Positions 1-6,562 of a stretch of DNA of 13,010 nucleotides are shown piece by piece. The translations under genes and the position numbers were made by a program. This stretch comes from Chloroflexota bacterium (GTDB lineage Bacteria; Chloroflexota; Anaerolineae; J102). How positions within the stretch are numbered: position 1 is the stretch's first letter; the number at the start of each line of letters is the position of its first letter. The DNA lies in assembly GCA_003353825.1 (NCBI GenBank), contig PIVW01000125.1:1-13010 (forward strand), read 5' to 3'. The notes under the pieces were generated by a model, which saw only the letters and a list, made by a program, of their open reading frames with translations, searched no databases and was not told the DNA's origin.

Positions 1-2
1 AT

Positions 3-65
3 GTCGAACAGGAAGACCTCGAGCATTATTTTCTGCGACTGGTCGGCTTGCAGGGGGATCTGTAA
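3..65 (+). CDS. ABC transporter ATP-binding subunit, C-terminal end only
   Basis: The reading frame open from the left edge ends at a TAA at 63-65. It encodes 20 residues ending in HYFLRLVGLQGDL, preceded by acidic residues (VEQEDLE). This pattern is typical of the extreme C-terminus of ABC-2 type exporter ATPases. The stop lies 2 bp before the ATG of the permease at 68, so the two are almost certainly co-transcribed and translationally close. No Walker or signature motif is in the window because the gene is cut by the edge. The assignment therefore rests on the short tail and on the permease next door. A longer frame starting at base 1 overlaps both genes in another phase and is not coding. 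Confidence 0.7.
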   Translation, partial: VEQEDLEHYFLRLVGLQGDL

Positions 66-67
66 AT

Positions 68-817
68 ATGAACAACTTGATGCAGGCAACCTGGGTCGAG
101 CTATTCAAGGCCCGCCGTTCCAAAATGCCCTTGCTCACCGGGATCGGGTTCTTGCTGGTTCCCCTGGTGGGCGGTTTCTTCATGATCATCCTCAAGTACC
201 CTGAATTAGCCCGGCGAGCTGGATTGATCAGCACCAAGGCGCAGTTGATGGCAGGGGTAGCGGATTGGCCGACCTTCCTCGATCTCCTTGCTCAGGCCAC
301 AGCGGTTGGCGGCCTCATCCTGTTCAGCCTCATCGGCAGTTGGGTTTTTGGCCGCGAGTATTCTGACCGCACGATCAAAGACTTGCTGGCCCTGCCCATC
401 TCACGCTCGGCCATTGTGGCGGCCAAATTCGTTCTGATTGCGGCTTGGTCAACCGTGCTGGTCTTGGTCATCTACGGGGTCGGGCTTGCCGTTGGCGCTG
501 CTGTAGATTTGCCTGAGGTTCCGGCGCAAGTGATCCAACAAGGTAGCGTCACGATCGCGATCACGGCTGCTCTCACCATCGCCAGCATCACGCCGATTAT
601 CTTCTTCGCCAGCGCCGGGCACGGTTATTTGCCGCCGATGGGTGTGGCGATTCTTGCCATCGTCGGCTGGGGCGAATACTTTCCCTGGTCCATACCTGCC
701 TTGTATTCACAGGGCGTGCCCCTTGGCGCAGTTAGCTATGTGATTATGGCGCTCACGGGTATTGCCGGCGTCGCTGCCACCTTTCTGTGGTGGGAGCTGG
801 CGGATCAGACGCATTGA
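68..817 (+). CDS. ABC-2 type transporter permease
   Basis: A 249-residue integral membrane protein and the probable membrane partner of the ATPase ending at 65. About six hydrophobic segments are visible: roughly residues 20-42, 76-97, 113-145, 159-183, 190-208 and 222-245. Between the second and third lies the sequence FGREYSDRTIKDLLALPISR, the conserved cytoplasmic stretch of ABC-2 permeases (xREYxxxTxxxLLxxPxSR). This is the feature that identifies the family. The gene is full length for the short single-domain form of this family (about 240-260 residues). Such exporters move drugs, peptides or polymers out of the cell, and nothing here shows the substrate. The next + strand gene begins more than 400 bp away, so the operon probably ends here. 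No strong terminator is seen just after the stop. Confidence 0.88.
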   Translation: MNNLMQATWVELFKARRSKMPLLTGIGFLLVPLVGGFFMIILKYPELARRAGLISTKAQLMAGVADWPTFLDLLAQATAVGGLILFSLIGSWVFGREYSDRTIKDLLALPISRSAIVAAKFVLIAAWSTVLVLVIYGVGLAVGAAVDLPEVPAQVIQQGSVTIAITAALTIASITPIIFFASAGHGYLPPMGVAILAIVGWGEYFPWSIPALYSQGVPLGAVSYVIMALTGIAGVAATFLWWELADQTH

Positions 818-1254
818 AACCGTACGCTTGGTTGTCCACCTCGATAAACATATCCTTACAAACCTGCTGACAAGGAACGCATCATGGAGACGGATTCCAG
901 ACTGGCCTTGCGCTGAACAGAAACAGGGGTTGTGAGGACGTAACAGAGGGCGGCATCGTTGCCATGTCCAGTTACCCGGAAAGGGTAATTTGCTCAGATA
1001 TAGGATACTTGATTACACTAATGAGTGATCGCCTTACCGGTTAGGCCGCCAGAATGCTTGAGGCGATACCTTAAATTCCAAACAACATCTCAATTTCATG
1101 ACAGTGGTTTAGCTTAACTATGGTTTATATGGCGGCACCCCATCACTTCTTCAGCATGATCCTTATCGGTGACGCATGGCTCGCTCCTGATGTTGTTTGG
1201 CCGCACTACGCAGCATGAATTCTTAATACGTAACCCTAGACAGAGGGGGGCTCG
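818..1254. other. Intergenic stretch with short palindromes, no gene recognised
   Basis: I recognise no gene in these 437 bases. Two short symmetrical elements are visible. TTACCC-GGAAA-GGGTAA (972-988) is a 6-bp hairpin without a T-run, a weak candidate for ending the ABC transcript. GCCTTACC-GGTTAGGC (1031-1046) is a palindrome with one mismatched pair. The second one contains GTTAGGC, identical to the core-site consensus of integron cassette boundaries, and the following bases resemble those at 1800-1816 (see findings). A 29-codon frame at 1129-1218 has no ribosome binding site or recognisable product. Confidence 0.5.
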
Positions 1255-1650
1255 ATGAAGGTTGAACACAGCAAGCGGCTCGACGAGCAGTACCACAGGT
1301 TATTGGTGCTCTGGGCCGCCGACTGCGCCGAGCACGTGCTTCCCCACTTCGAGGAGAAGTACTCAGAAGACGACCGACCTCGCAAAGCCCTCGAAGCAGG
1401 GCGCGCCTGGGCGCGTGGCGAGTTAACGATAAGCAAGGCGCGCGACGCCGCCCGCGCCACCGGTCACGCCGCCGCAACCACCCACGTCGCCGATCACGCC
1501 CGCCACGCCGCTACCTATGCTGTCACGGCCGCGACCGTCGCCGCAAGCCCCATCGACACCGGTGCTGCCACGGCCACGGAACGTGATTGGCAGTACAGAC
1601 GCCTTCCGGAGCACCTTCGCCCAGTAGCGTTTCCCCCTTCGAGGCATTAG
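1255..1650 (+). CDS. Putative immunity protein (Imm5-like)
   Basis: A soluble 131-residue protein. The N-terminal half carries LWAADCAEHVLPHFEEKY, then DDRPRKALEAGRAWARGE near residues 40-57. The middle contains an Ala/His-rich stretch (ATGHAAATTHVADHARHAATYA, given here as two pieces: ATGHAAATTHV and ADHARHAATYA), and the end has RLPEHLRP. Together these match the family annotated as 'putative immunity protein' (Imm5-like), predicted from polymorphic-toxin loci to neutralise a toxin. That function is prediction, not experiment. The start is supported by AGAGGGGGG ending 4 bases before the ATG. No toxin gene lies beside it, so here it is an orphan immunity gene. The gene is markedly G+C rich compared with the glyoxalase gene downstream, which fits separate acquisition. 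Confidence 0.7.
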   Translation: MKVEHSKRLDEQYHRLLVLWAADCAEHVLPHFEEKYSEDDRPRKALEAGRAWARGELTISKARDAARATGHAAATTHVADHARHAATYAVTAATVAASPIDTGAATATERDWQYRRLPEHLRPVAFPPSRH

Positions 1651-1667
1651 CTGAGAACATTCGAGGT

Positions 1668-1733
1668 GGCTCTCACGACACTGAATCGCTTCCTCTACGC
1701 CAACGGCGATTCAGAACCAGCGTGAGAATTGCC
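1668..1733. repeat. Large two-part stem-loop after the immunity gene
   Basis: CTGAATCGC (1681-1689) is perfectly complementary to GCGATTCAG (1706-1714), a 9-bp stem with a 16-base loop. Outside it TCTCACG (1671-1677) pairs with CGTGAGA (1721-1727), separated from the inner stem by 3 and 6 unpaired bases. GGC and GCC extend it outwards. No T-run follows, so it is not a standard Rho-independent terminator. It could stabilise the 3' end of the upstream mRNA or be a folded recombination or REP-like element. Confidence 0.6.
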
Positions 1734-1739
1734 GGATTT

Positions 1740-1784
1740 GTCCGCCAAACTAAGCGTTGAACCGGAGCGACGGATCAGGCGGAC
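1740..1784. repeat. Second nested hairpin in the same spacer
   Basis: GTCCGCC (1740-1746) pairs perfectly with GGCGGAC (1778-1784). Inside, TGA-a-CCG pairs with CGG-a-TCA around a 6-base loop (1758-1777), leaving an 11-base bulge on the left side. A short TTTGT follows, too weak for a confident terminator call. Together with the hairpin at 1668-1733 it makes most of the 159-base spacer foldable. Confidence 0.5.
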
Positions 1785-1799
1785 TTTGTAAGAATGGTC

Positions 1800-2635
1800 G
1801 TTAGCCGCCATGAATGTTAAGTCGTTAGGTTACCGCACAGATCTGATCTTTCCCACCTTTGACGGGGAGGTCACCGACCGCGGGGACTATCTGGTGATCC
1901 GAACGCCCGCGAACCCGGGGTTTTATTGGGGAAACTTCCTACTCTTCTCTCGACCGCCTCGGGAGGGTGATTTCAGGAAATGGTGCAACCTGTTCGTTTT
2001 GGAAATTGGTACCCTGCCCGAGGTGAAACATCAAGTTTTCGGCTGGGACTCACCTGAGGGAGAGCAGGGCCTGATCCAGCCCTTCTTGCAGGCGGGTTTT
2101 CGTTTAAACTGTGATGTCGTCATGGTGAGTAGTGAAACCCGCAGACCTGCCAGGCCCTCGGACCTGGTGAGCATCCGAGCATTGAAAACCGAATCCGATT
2201 GGGAACAGGCCATTGAGAACCAAGTGGTATGCAAAGGATCCGAGTTTGAAGAGAGCGAGTATCGAACATTCCGCAAGCAGCAAATGGATCGCTACTGGAA
2301 CATGGTCGCATCAGGCCTCGGAGACTGGTTTGGAGCCTTTGTCAACCAGCAACTCGTAGCGGATATGGGCCTTTTTCATGATGGCGGTGTTGGCCGGTTC
2401 CAATCCGTCGAGACTCATCCCGACTTTCGGCGCCGAGGGATTGCAGGAACCCTGATCTATGAAGCCGGTCGCTGGGCCAAGGCCGAGTACGACCTACACA
2501 CGCTTGTTATCGTGGCCGAACAAGCTTCGAGCCCGGCCCGGTTGTACGAGTCTCTTGGCTTTCAGCCGACAGAGAAGCAAGTAGGGCTAGAGCGGTGGCC
2601 GTAAATTGATCCCGACACACACGATGGCGGCTAGC
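1800..2635. repeat. 12-base inverted repeat bracketing the acetyltransferase gene
   Basis: GTTAGCCGCCAT at 1800-1811 reappears as its reverse complement with one mismatch (ATGGCGGCTAGC) at 2624-2635. The copies lie 10 bases before and 20 bases after the coding region. A small hairpin GGTAG-GCTG-CTACC (2649-2662) follows the right copy. The geometry resembles the boundaries of a mobile gene cassette, but a full attC structure is not evident. Confidence 0.4.
1810..2604 (+). CDS. GNAT family N-acetyltransferase, 264 residues
   Basis: A probable acetyl-CoA dependent N-acetyltransferase. The C-terminal half (about residues 125-264) has the GNAT core: a strand with RFQSVETHPDFRRRGIAGTL (residues 197-216), holding the R-R-x-G-x-A pyrophosphate-binding loop, and near the end ARLYESLGFQPTE, the usual last helix and strand. 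The N-terminal 120 residues (SLGYRTDLIFPTFDGEV, TPANPGFYWGNFLLF) match the unusual N-terminal half seen in a longer GNAT subfamily that probably carries a second, degenerate GNAT fold. The substrate is unknown. The ATG lies 9 bases after a GTTAGCC sequence and has no clear ribosome binding site. The gene is flanked by a near-perfect 12-base inverted repeat (1800-1811 and 2624-2635). Confidence 0.85.
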   Translation: MNVKSLGYRTDLIFPTFDGEVTDRGDYLVIRTPANPGFYWGNFLLFSRPPREGDFRKWCNLFVLEIGTLPEVKHQVFGWDSPEGEQGLIQPFLQAGFRLNCDVVMVSSETRRPARPSDLVSIRALKTESDWEQAIENQVVCKGSEFEESEYRTFRKQQMDRYWNMVASGLGDWFGAFVNQQLVADMGLFHDGGVGRFQSVETHPDFRRRGIAGTLIYEAGRWAKAEYDLHTLVIVAEQASSPARLYESLGFQPTEKQVGLERWP

Positions 2636-2777
2636 ATCCGTTGCACTTGGTAGGCTGCTACCGGTCATAAAGGGACCCCGTAATCAGAAATGTACATTTC
2701 AACATGCCTCCACTTTCCCATCACGCTCAGCTTTCTCGACAATGCCTAAGAAAACGTATGGCAGAGAAGGTAATACT

Positions 2778-3200
2778 ATGAGACAATCGATCGTTCACAT
2801 CGCTTTGGTCGTGAGAGATTATGATGAGGCGATAGCGTTCTATACGGAGAAGCTCCATTTTACAGTGATCGAGGATACCTATCAACCAGAACAAGATAAA
2901 CGTTGGGTGGTGGTGTCACCCCCAGGCTCGAGCGGTACGACACTATTACTCGCAAAAGCCTCAGCACCTGAACAAGAACCTTTCGTTGGGAATCAGTCTG
3001 GTGGACGAGTATTTCTCTTTCTCAACACAGATGATTTCTGGAGAGACTACAACGATATGATTTCCCAGGGAATTCTTTTTGTGAGAGATCCAAAAAAGGA
3101 ATCTTATGGTATGGTCGCTGTTTTTGAGGATCTGTATGGGAATAAGTGGGATTTGCTGGGGCTGAACAGTGATCATCTCATTTCCAAACGAACTGGATAG
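2778..3200 (+). CDS. VOC (glyoxalase/bleomycin-resistance/dioxygenase) superfamily protein
   Basis: A 140-residue single-domain VOC protein made of two beta-alpha-beta-beta-beta modules. The first module begins with SIVHIALVVRDYDEAIAFYTEKLHF; His7 is the expected first metal ligand. The second module ends with VAVFEDLYGNKWDLLG, in which Glu117 is the expected last ligand. Proteins of this kind bind a divalent metal and act as glyoxalases, dioxygenases, epimerases or drug-binding proteins. The substrate cannot be told from sequence. An upstream in-frame ATG at 2742 exists, but the start at 2778 is preferred because AGAGAAGG sits 7 bases before it and homologues begin at this point. Codon use is more A+T rich than in the neighbours, which suggests separate origin. 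It is convergent with the MFS gene. Confidence 0.88.
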   Translation: MRQSIVHIALVVRDYDEAIAFYTEKLHFTVIEDTYQPEQDKRWVVVSPPGSSGTTLLLAKASAPEQEPFVGNQSGGRVFLFLNTDDFWRDYNDMISQGILFVRDPKKESYGMVAVFEDLYGNKWDLLGLNSDHLISKRTG

Positions 3201-3303
3201 CACATTGCTTAATCGGATGGTACTCGTTTGCCCGAGTCTCTCTACTTATGATTGGTACTAATTCGGGGAAGTTTACCCGCAGAAAGGTATGTTCCTTTTG
3301 AGC

Positions 3304-3324
3304 AAAAAAACACGCACCACGTGT
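3304..3324 (-). terminator. Possible Rho-independent terminator of the MFS gene
   Basis: Read on the minus strand, ACACG-TGGTG-CGTGT forms a 5-bp stem (3310-3324) that runs into a run of seven T (3304-3310). The stem begins inside the stop codon of the transporter. It is short but has the right order and a clear T-run. Confidence 0.45.
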
Positions 3325-4628
3325 CACGCTCTGGCACCCGTTTTTATCGGCTGCTTCATAAAGAGAGTGACAATGCCCAACACCAGCGGGATCACGGTGA
3401 GCACGGTCAGCGCAAAGTTGTAGCTGCCCAGTAGATCCCGGGCGATGCCCATGGGCATGGGACCGAGGGCCGTGCCTGCGATTTGGATGGTGGCGGTGAG
3501 ACCGGTGATGCTGCCCAGATAGCGTCGGCCGTAGTAGGTGGGCCAGACGATTTTGGAGACGGTGCTCATCATGCCGAACAGGAAGCCCATCGCCACACCA
3601 TAGGCCAGAGCCATCGTCACACTAGACAAAGACTGGGCCAGCAGCAGCGTGCCGGCCTGGATGAACAGCGCCCCGGCCAGGAGAAAACGGATGGGGATGC
3701 GGTCGACCAGAATGCCGCTGACCAGCGTCACCCCGGCCGAGACGAGGGCAATGGGCACATAGACCGCGGCGGCAGCAGTTGCAGATAGCTGATTGTCGTC
3801 AAAGATTTTAACCATGTGAAAAGTCAGACCGGTGGCCAGCATGGCGATGGTAGCCAGGCCTGCGGCCACAATCCAGAAGGCGGGCGTGCGGATTGCTTCC
3901 GCCAGCGTCCAATCTTGTTCATCTGTTTCGGAAGGCTGTACGATTCCGGATTGGGGTTCCCGGGCGACAGCACCGTCGGGCAACAGACCATAGGTTTCAG
4001 GCCGGCTACGATAGAAGAGATAGCCGACCGGGCCCATGATGAATATAAGCATCAGCCCCATTGTCACAAATGTTGAACGCCAGCCCAATTGTGGAACCAT
4101 CCAGTTAAGCAGATTGGGAAACAGGCCCACCCCCAGCAGCGACATCAGCACGCCGGAGATGCCCATGACCAGGCCCCGTCGCCGCATCCACCACTGGTTG
4201 ATGACGTAGATGCTGACCAAACTCAGGCTGCCCTGCCCCAGCATACGGATCAGCACAAAGCCGACCAGCAGCATCAAACCGTTGTTGGCTGCAGCCGTGA
4301 AGATACAGGCCAAGCCAAAGAGGATGGCCACGGCAACGACGACCACCCGCGGCCCCAGCCCATCAATGCGCCGTCCCACAAAGGGTAGGCCCGCGGCCCC
4401 GATTAAGGTGCCGATGGCGTAATAGGTGCTCACCATCGAGCGGCTGATACCCAAATCGACGATGAAATGTTCGATGAAGATAGAGACGCCGTAGGTCTGG
4501 CCCGGGCTGGTCAGGATCATGCCAAAGCTGCCTGCCAGCATGACAATCCAGCCGAAGAAGATGGGCGAATGGGTTACCATGCGGCTGCTGCGGGATGGCT
4601 GTTCGATCTGTGGTGGTGCGTGTAGCAT
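3324..4628 (-). CDS. MFS transporter (OFA/monocarboxylate-like)
   Basis: About 434 residues with roughly twelve hydrophobic segments and a central hydrophilic loop (around DGAVAREPQSGIVQPSETDE), the normal layout of a major facilitator. The first segment follows SPIFFGWIVMLAGSFGMIL, and the loop between helices 2 and 3 reads FVGRRIDGLGPR, a form of the family's G-x-x-x-D-x-x-G-x-R signature. The general pattern (GWxVxxAxxxGM, then a glycine-rich helix 4-5) is like the OFA/MCT group that moves monocarboxylates, but the substrate is not readable. An ATG lies ten codons upstream (4658). The start at 4628 is preferred because AAGGA precedes it by 5 bases. The gene stands alone and converges on the glyoxalase gene. 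Confidence 0.88.
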   Translation of the reverse strand: MLHAPPQIEQPSRSSRMVTHSPIFFGWIVMLAGSFGMILTSPGQTYGVSIFIEHFIVDLGISRSMVSTYYAIGTLIGAAGLPFVGRRIDGLGPRVVVVAVAILFGLACIFTAAANNGLMLLVGFVLIRMLGQGSLSLVSIYVINQWWMRRRGLVMGISGVLMSLLGVGLFPNLLNWMVPQLGWRSTFVTMGLMLIFIMGPVGYLFYRSRPETYGLLPDGAVAREPQSGIVQPSETDEQDWTLAEAIRTPAFWIVAAGLATIAMLATGLTFHMVKIFDDNQLSATAAAAVYVPIALVSAGVTLVSGILVDRIPIRFLLAGALFIQAGTLLLAQSLSSVTMALAYGVAMGFLFGMMSTVSKIVWPTYYGRRYLGSITGLTATIQIAGTALGPMPMGIARDLLGSYNFALTVLTVIPLVLGIVTLFMKQPIKTGARA

Positions 4629-4667
4629 GGCTGTCCTTAAGTTACCTGAATTCGGCATTTAATACTT

Positions 4668-4770
4668 GCTCACGGATTGACGCGGATAACACAGATTCTT
4701 CATGAATTATTTATCGACTATGACTTTGGAGTAATGCATTTATCTGTGTAATCTGGGTCGATCTGTGAGC
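4668..4770. repeat. Long imperfect inverted repeat (29-base arms)
   Basis: The left arm (4668-4696) and right arm (4742-4770) are inverted copies, identical at 24 of 29 positions, separated by 45 bases. Each arm is itself built of repeated units of the form GATxxxAC/ACACAGAT, read on the other strand as ATCTGTGTAATCTG. This recalls a degenerate intergenic repeat made of 'atctgtgtaatctgtg'-like units that occurs in several environmental bacterial genomes (from memory, not searched). It lies upstream of the MFS gene and could form a cruciform or long RNA hairpin. Confidence 0.6.
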
Positions 4771-4899
4771 GCGCTATATATTTCCGAATTGAGGTTGGTT
4801 TGCATGAGATGGTATGGCGTGCATTCAGGCAAAGCTGCACGACACATAGCCATGCTAACGTACAAGGACAGGCAAGTAAATTCTCGGGAGACTGGTTGA

Positions 4900-5291
4900 C
4901 TTTCCGCACCATCCGCCCCCGAAGCCGCTGCGCCTGAGGAACAACCAGCGGAGCCTGCCGTCATCAGCTACTGGCACACGATGAGCGACCCGGAGACGGC
5001 GCAGTTGGAAAATGTGGTGGCGGCCGTTCGAAGTCGCGCTGGCATCGCCGAACCGCCTGCCACCACGGAGGAATTCGCACAAGTTGCTTGCGATCTCTCC
5101 GACCCCGAGAGCGAACAGTACGGTTACGCCCTGGGAGGCACTCACTTCTGGGCGCCTGCTCCTGTGTTCTACGCCAGGGCGGACAGATTGTGGATGAAGG
5201 CATAAGCACTGCCGACGGTTACGTTAACGGCCCCGGGAGCGTGGCCGCTTTCGACATGCTCACCGATCTCTACAACCAGGGCTGCATGAGC
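4900..5291 (+). pseudogene. Remnant of a sugar ABC transporter solute-binding protein
   Basis: The frame from 4900 encodes an Ala/Pro/Glu-rich stretch followed by VISYWHTMSDPETAQLENVV, the mature N-terminus of family 1 extracellular sugar-binding lipoproteins. It then jumps directly to AGIAEPPATTEEFAQVACDL and YGYALGGTHFWAPAPVFYA, which belong to the middle of the protein, so about a hundred residues have been lost. Near 5170-5175 the frame shifts by one base and homology continues as GGQIVDEGISTADGYVNGP and AAFDMLTDLYNQGCMS up to 5291. The signal peptide and lipobox, the internal segment and the whole C-terminal half are missing. An intact protein would have about 430-460 residues and would deliver oligosaccharides to a permease. 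No permease gene remains here. Confidence 0.8.
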
Positions 5292-5801
5292 GCATGCACA
5301 CGCTCACAGCGATCTCCCAAACATTGCTCGCTGCAGCCTGCGTCGCCGGCCATTTCGTCAAGTTCATCGGTTCGAATGCCGTAGATGCCAGCCTACTGGG
5401 AATTGTTCTTCCCAACGTTGTTTTCCTGCTCGGCCATCCCCTTGTCTCGGCCACCGTGCAAGAGATCGAGTGCCATCTGGTCAAGGGCGGCGTACATCGC
5501 TACGGTTGGGATACGTATTACGGTGGGGGCGCCTGGCTGTTGCTCGAAGCCTGGCTGGGTTGGTAAAACGCCAAGATATGTGCTGTTGATAGAGCGACGA
5601 CCTCCTTGCGCTGGGTACAGGCTCAAGTAGACGCCCTGGGCCAACTACCCGAGCATATCCCGATCAACCTTCCCGATCAACCTTAATGACTCCGACTACT
5701 ACGAACCGTGGCGACAACGTTGGGGTGATATCGCCAGACCTTTGCTATGGACGCACGCCAAGTCCATCATCTTACAGGCGGCGATCGGGACAGCAACGTG
5801 A
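5291..5801 (+). pseudogene. C-terminal remnant of a GH15-like (glucoamylase-type) glycosidase
   Basis: The frame from about 5291 gives HFVKFIGSNAVDASLLGIVL, then GGVHRYGWDTYYGGGAWLLL and EAWLGW, all typical of the C-terminal part of the bacterial glucoamylase/GH15 (alpha/alpha)6 barrel. A TAA interrupts it at 5564-5566, after which the same frame continues with DRATTSLRWVQAQVDALGQL and PEHIPINL. A 13-base tandem duplication (5659-5684) then shifts the phase, and homology resumes as NDSDYYEPWRQRWGDIARPL and LWTHAK. Intact enzymes remove glucose from alpha-glucans and are several hundred residues longer; only about 170 residues remain. It begins exactly where the binding-protein remnant ends, so a deletion has fused the two. 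The original pair probably served uptake and hydrolysis of alpha-glucans. Confidence 0.78.
5659..5684 (+). repeat. 13-base tandem duplication inside the GH15 remnant
   Basis: CCCGATCAACCTT occurs twice in immediate succession (5659-5671 and 5672-5684). Removing one copy restores a continuous reading through IPINLNDSDYYEPW, so the duplication is the visible cause of this frameshift. Confidence 0.9.
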
Positions 5802-5926
5802 TTGTGGTGCTTCTGGATGTTCCATAACTTTGCCTTCAGACTAAGCGCCTTGTCGATCTGACCCTTGGTGGCAATCACTAAACACCTTATTTTTTGGGCC
5901 TACCAGAAGCGGGAAGTCCTGGCGTA

Positions 5927-6118
5927 TCAACCGGGGTTGTTCGAAGATCTCCCGGGCGGCAATGCAGCTACGGATAGGGCGAATAATCCCAGAGACATCA
6001 AGGTCACTTGTGTTTCAGTATCTGCTGCACCTAATTGACCCAGCACAATGCTGGCAACAGACAAACCAACGGCTACTGCTTTTAGAACGGTCGGAATAAT
6101 TTCTTGATACGTTTTCAT
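5927..6118 (-). CDS. Small two-helix membrane protein, function unknown
   Basis: A 63-residue protein I do not recognise by name. It starts MKTYQEIIPTVLKAVAVGLS and has two hydrophobic segments (about residues 10-30 and 36-54), joined by a short polar turn with GAADTETQ. The tail PPGRSSNNPG is polar. The start is well supported: AAGGAG sits 8 bases before the ATG on the minus strand (6127-6132). That spacing and the regular helix-turn-helix hydrophobic pattern argue for a real gene between two pseudogenes. The layout (short N-terminal amphipathic stretch, two helices) would also suit a small stress or toxin-like membrane peptide, but nothing shows this. Confidence 0.65.
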   Translation of the reverse strand: MKTYQEIIPTVLKAVAVGLSVASIVLGQLGAADTETQVTLMSLGLFALSVAALPPGRSSNNPG

Positions 6119-6237
6119 ACTACGAACTCCTTACGAGATGGATGAGTGAATTGCTCTCAGGATACTAAATATCTTGCTAGAAAATGTATTAATCAAGAAC
6201 ACTTTGCGCAAGAGATGAGTTGTAGTACAATTCGATT

Positions 6238-6562
6238 ATGACAACAAGATTGCAGTACCGACTGGCAACGGCATCGCAAAGGCGACTTATGTTCGAGACG
6301 TGGGAAGCGACAGGGAATGTGACGGAAGCCTGTGAAAAAGCGCGTGTAGGACGAAGGACATTCTACTATTGGAAGCCTCGCTTTGAGGAAGGGGGCTATG
6401 CCAGTCTGGAGACACATGCCAGTCGAGCGCCAAAGGAATCCTGTACGGATATCAGAGGAAGTAGAGGAGCAGGTGATAGAGATGCGTCGAAGCCATCCAG
6501 AGTGGAGAAAGCAGCGAATAGTGGACGAGTTGGCGAAGGGAAACAGTTGGGTTCCCTTCGTG
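6238..6562 (+). pseudogene. Truncated and frameshifted IS481-like transposase
   Basis: The first frame encodes FETWEATGNVTEACEKARVG and RRTFYYWKPRFEEGGYASLE, a helix-turn-helix DNA-binding region as found at the N-terminus of IS481/IS3-type integrase-like transposases. One extra base near 6433-6436 breaks the frame. Homology continues in the next frame as NPVRISEEVEEQVIEMRRSH, PEWRKQRIVDELAKGNSWVP. It then stops near 6562, precisely where the antitoxin gene on the other strand ends. The DDE catalytic domain, about two thirds of the protein, is absent. Only the left part of the element survives, and its terminal repeat was not identified with confidence. Confidence 0.75.

Noticed and set aside
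1129..1218. A 29-codon ORF starting MAAPHHFFSMILIGD
   Set aside because: It has no ribosome binding site, no recognisable product and lies in a spacer with mixed composition.
1744..1806. A complete integron attC site between the immunity and acetyltransferase genes
   Set aside because: The outer boxes (GCCAAAC and GTTAGCC) pair at only 5 of 7 positions and the inner L boxes do not pair. Only the cassette-like geometry was kept, as a finding.
3222..3237. Hairpin ACTCG-TTTGCC-CGAGT as terminator of the glyoxalase gene
   Set aside because: It has a five-pair stem only and no T-run; too weak to call.
3483..4388. Several His/Gln-rich + strand ORFs opposite the transporter
   Set aside because: They are antisense shadows of the MFS gene, lack ribosome binding sites and have abnormal composition.
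5890..5920. A Walker A-like string GPTRSGKS in one frame
   Set aside because: It is isolated, with no Walker B or other ATPase motif. It runs into sequence antisense to the better-supported small membrane protein.
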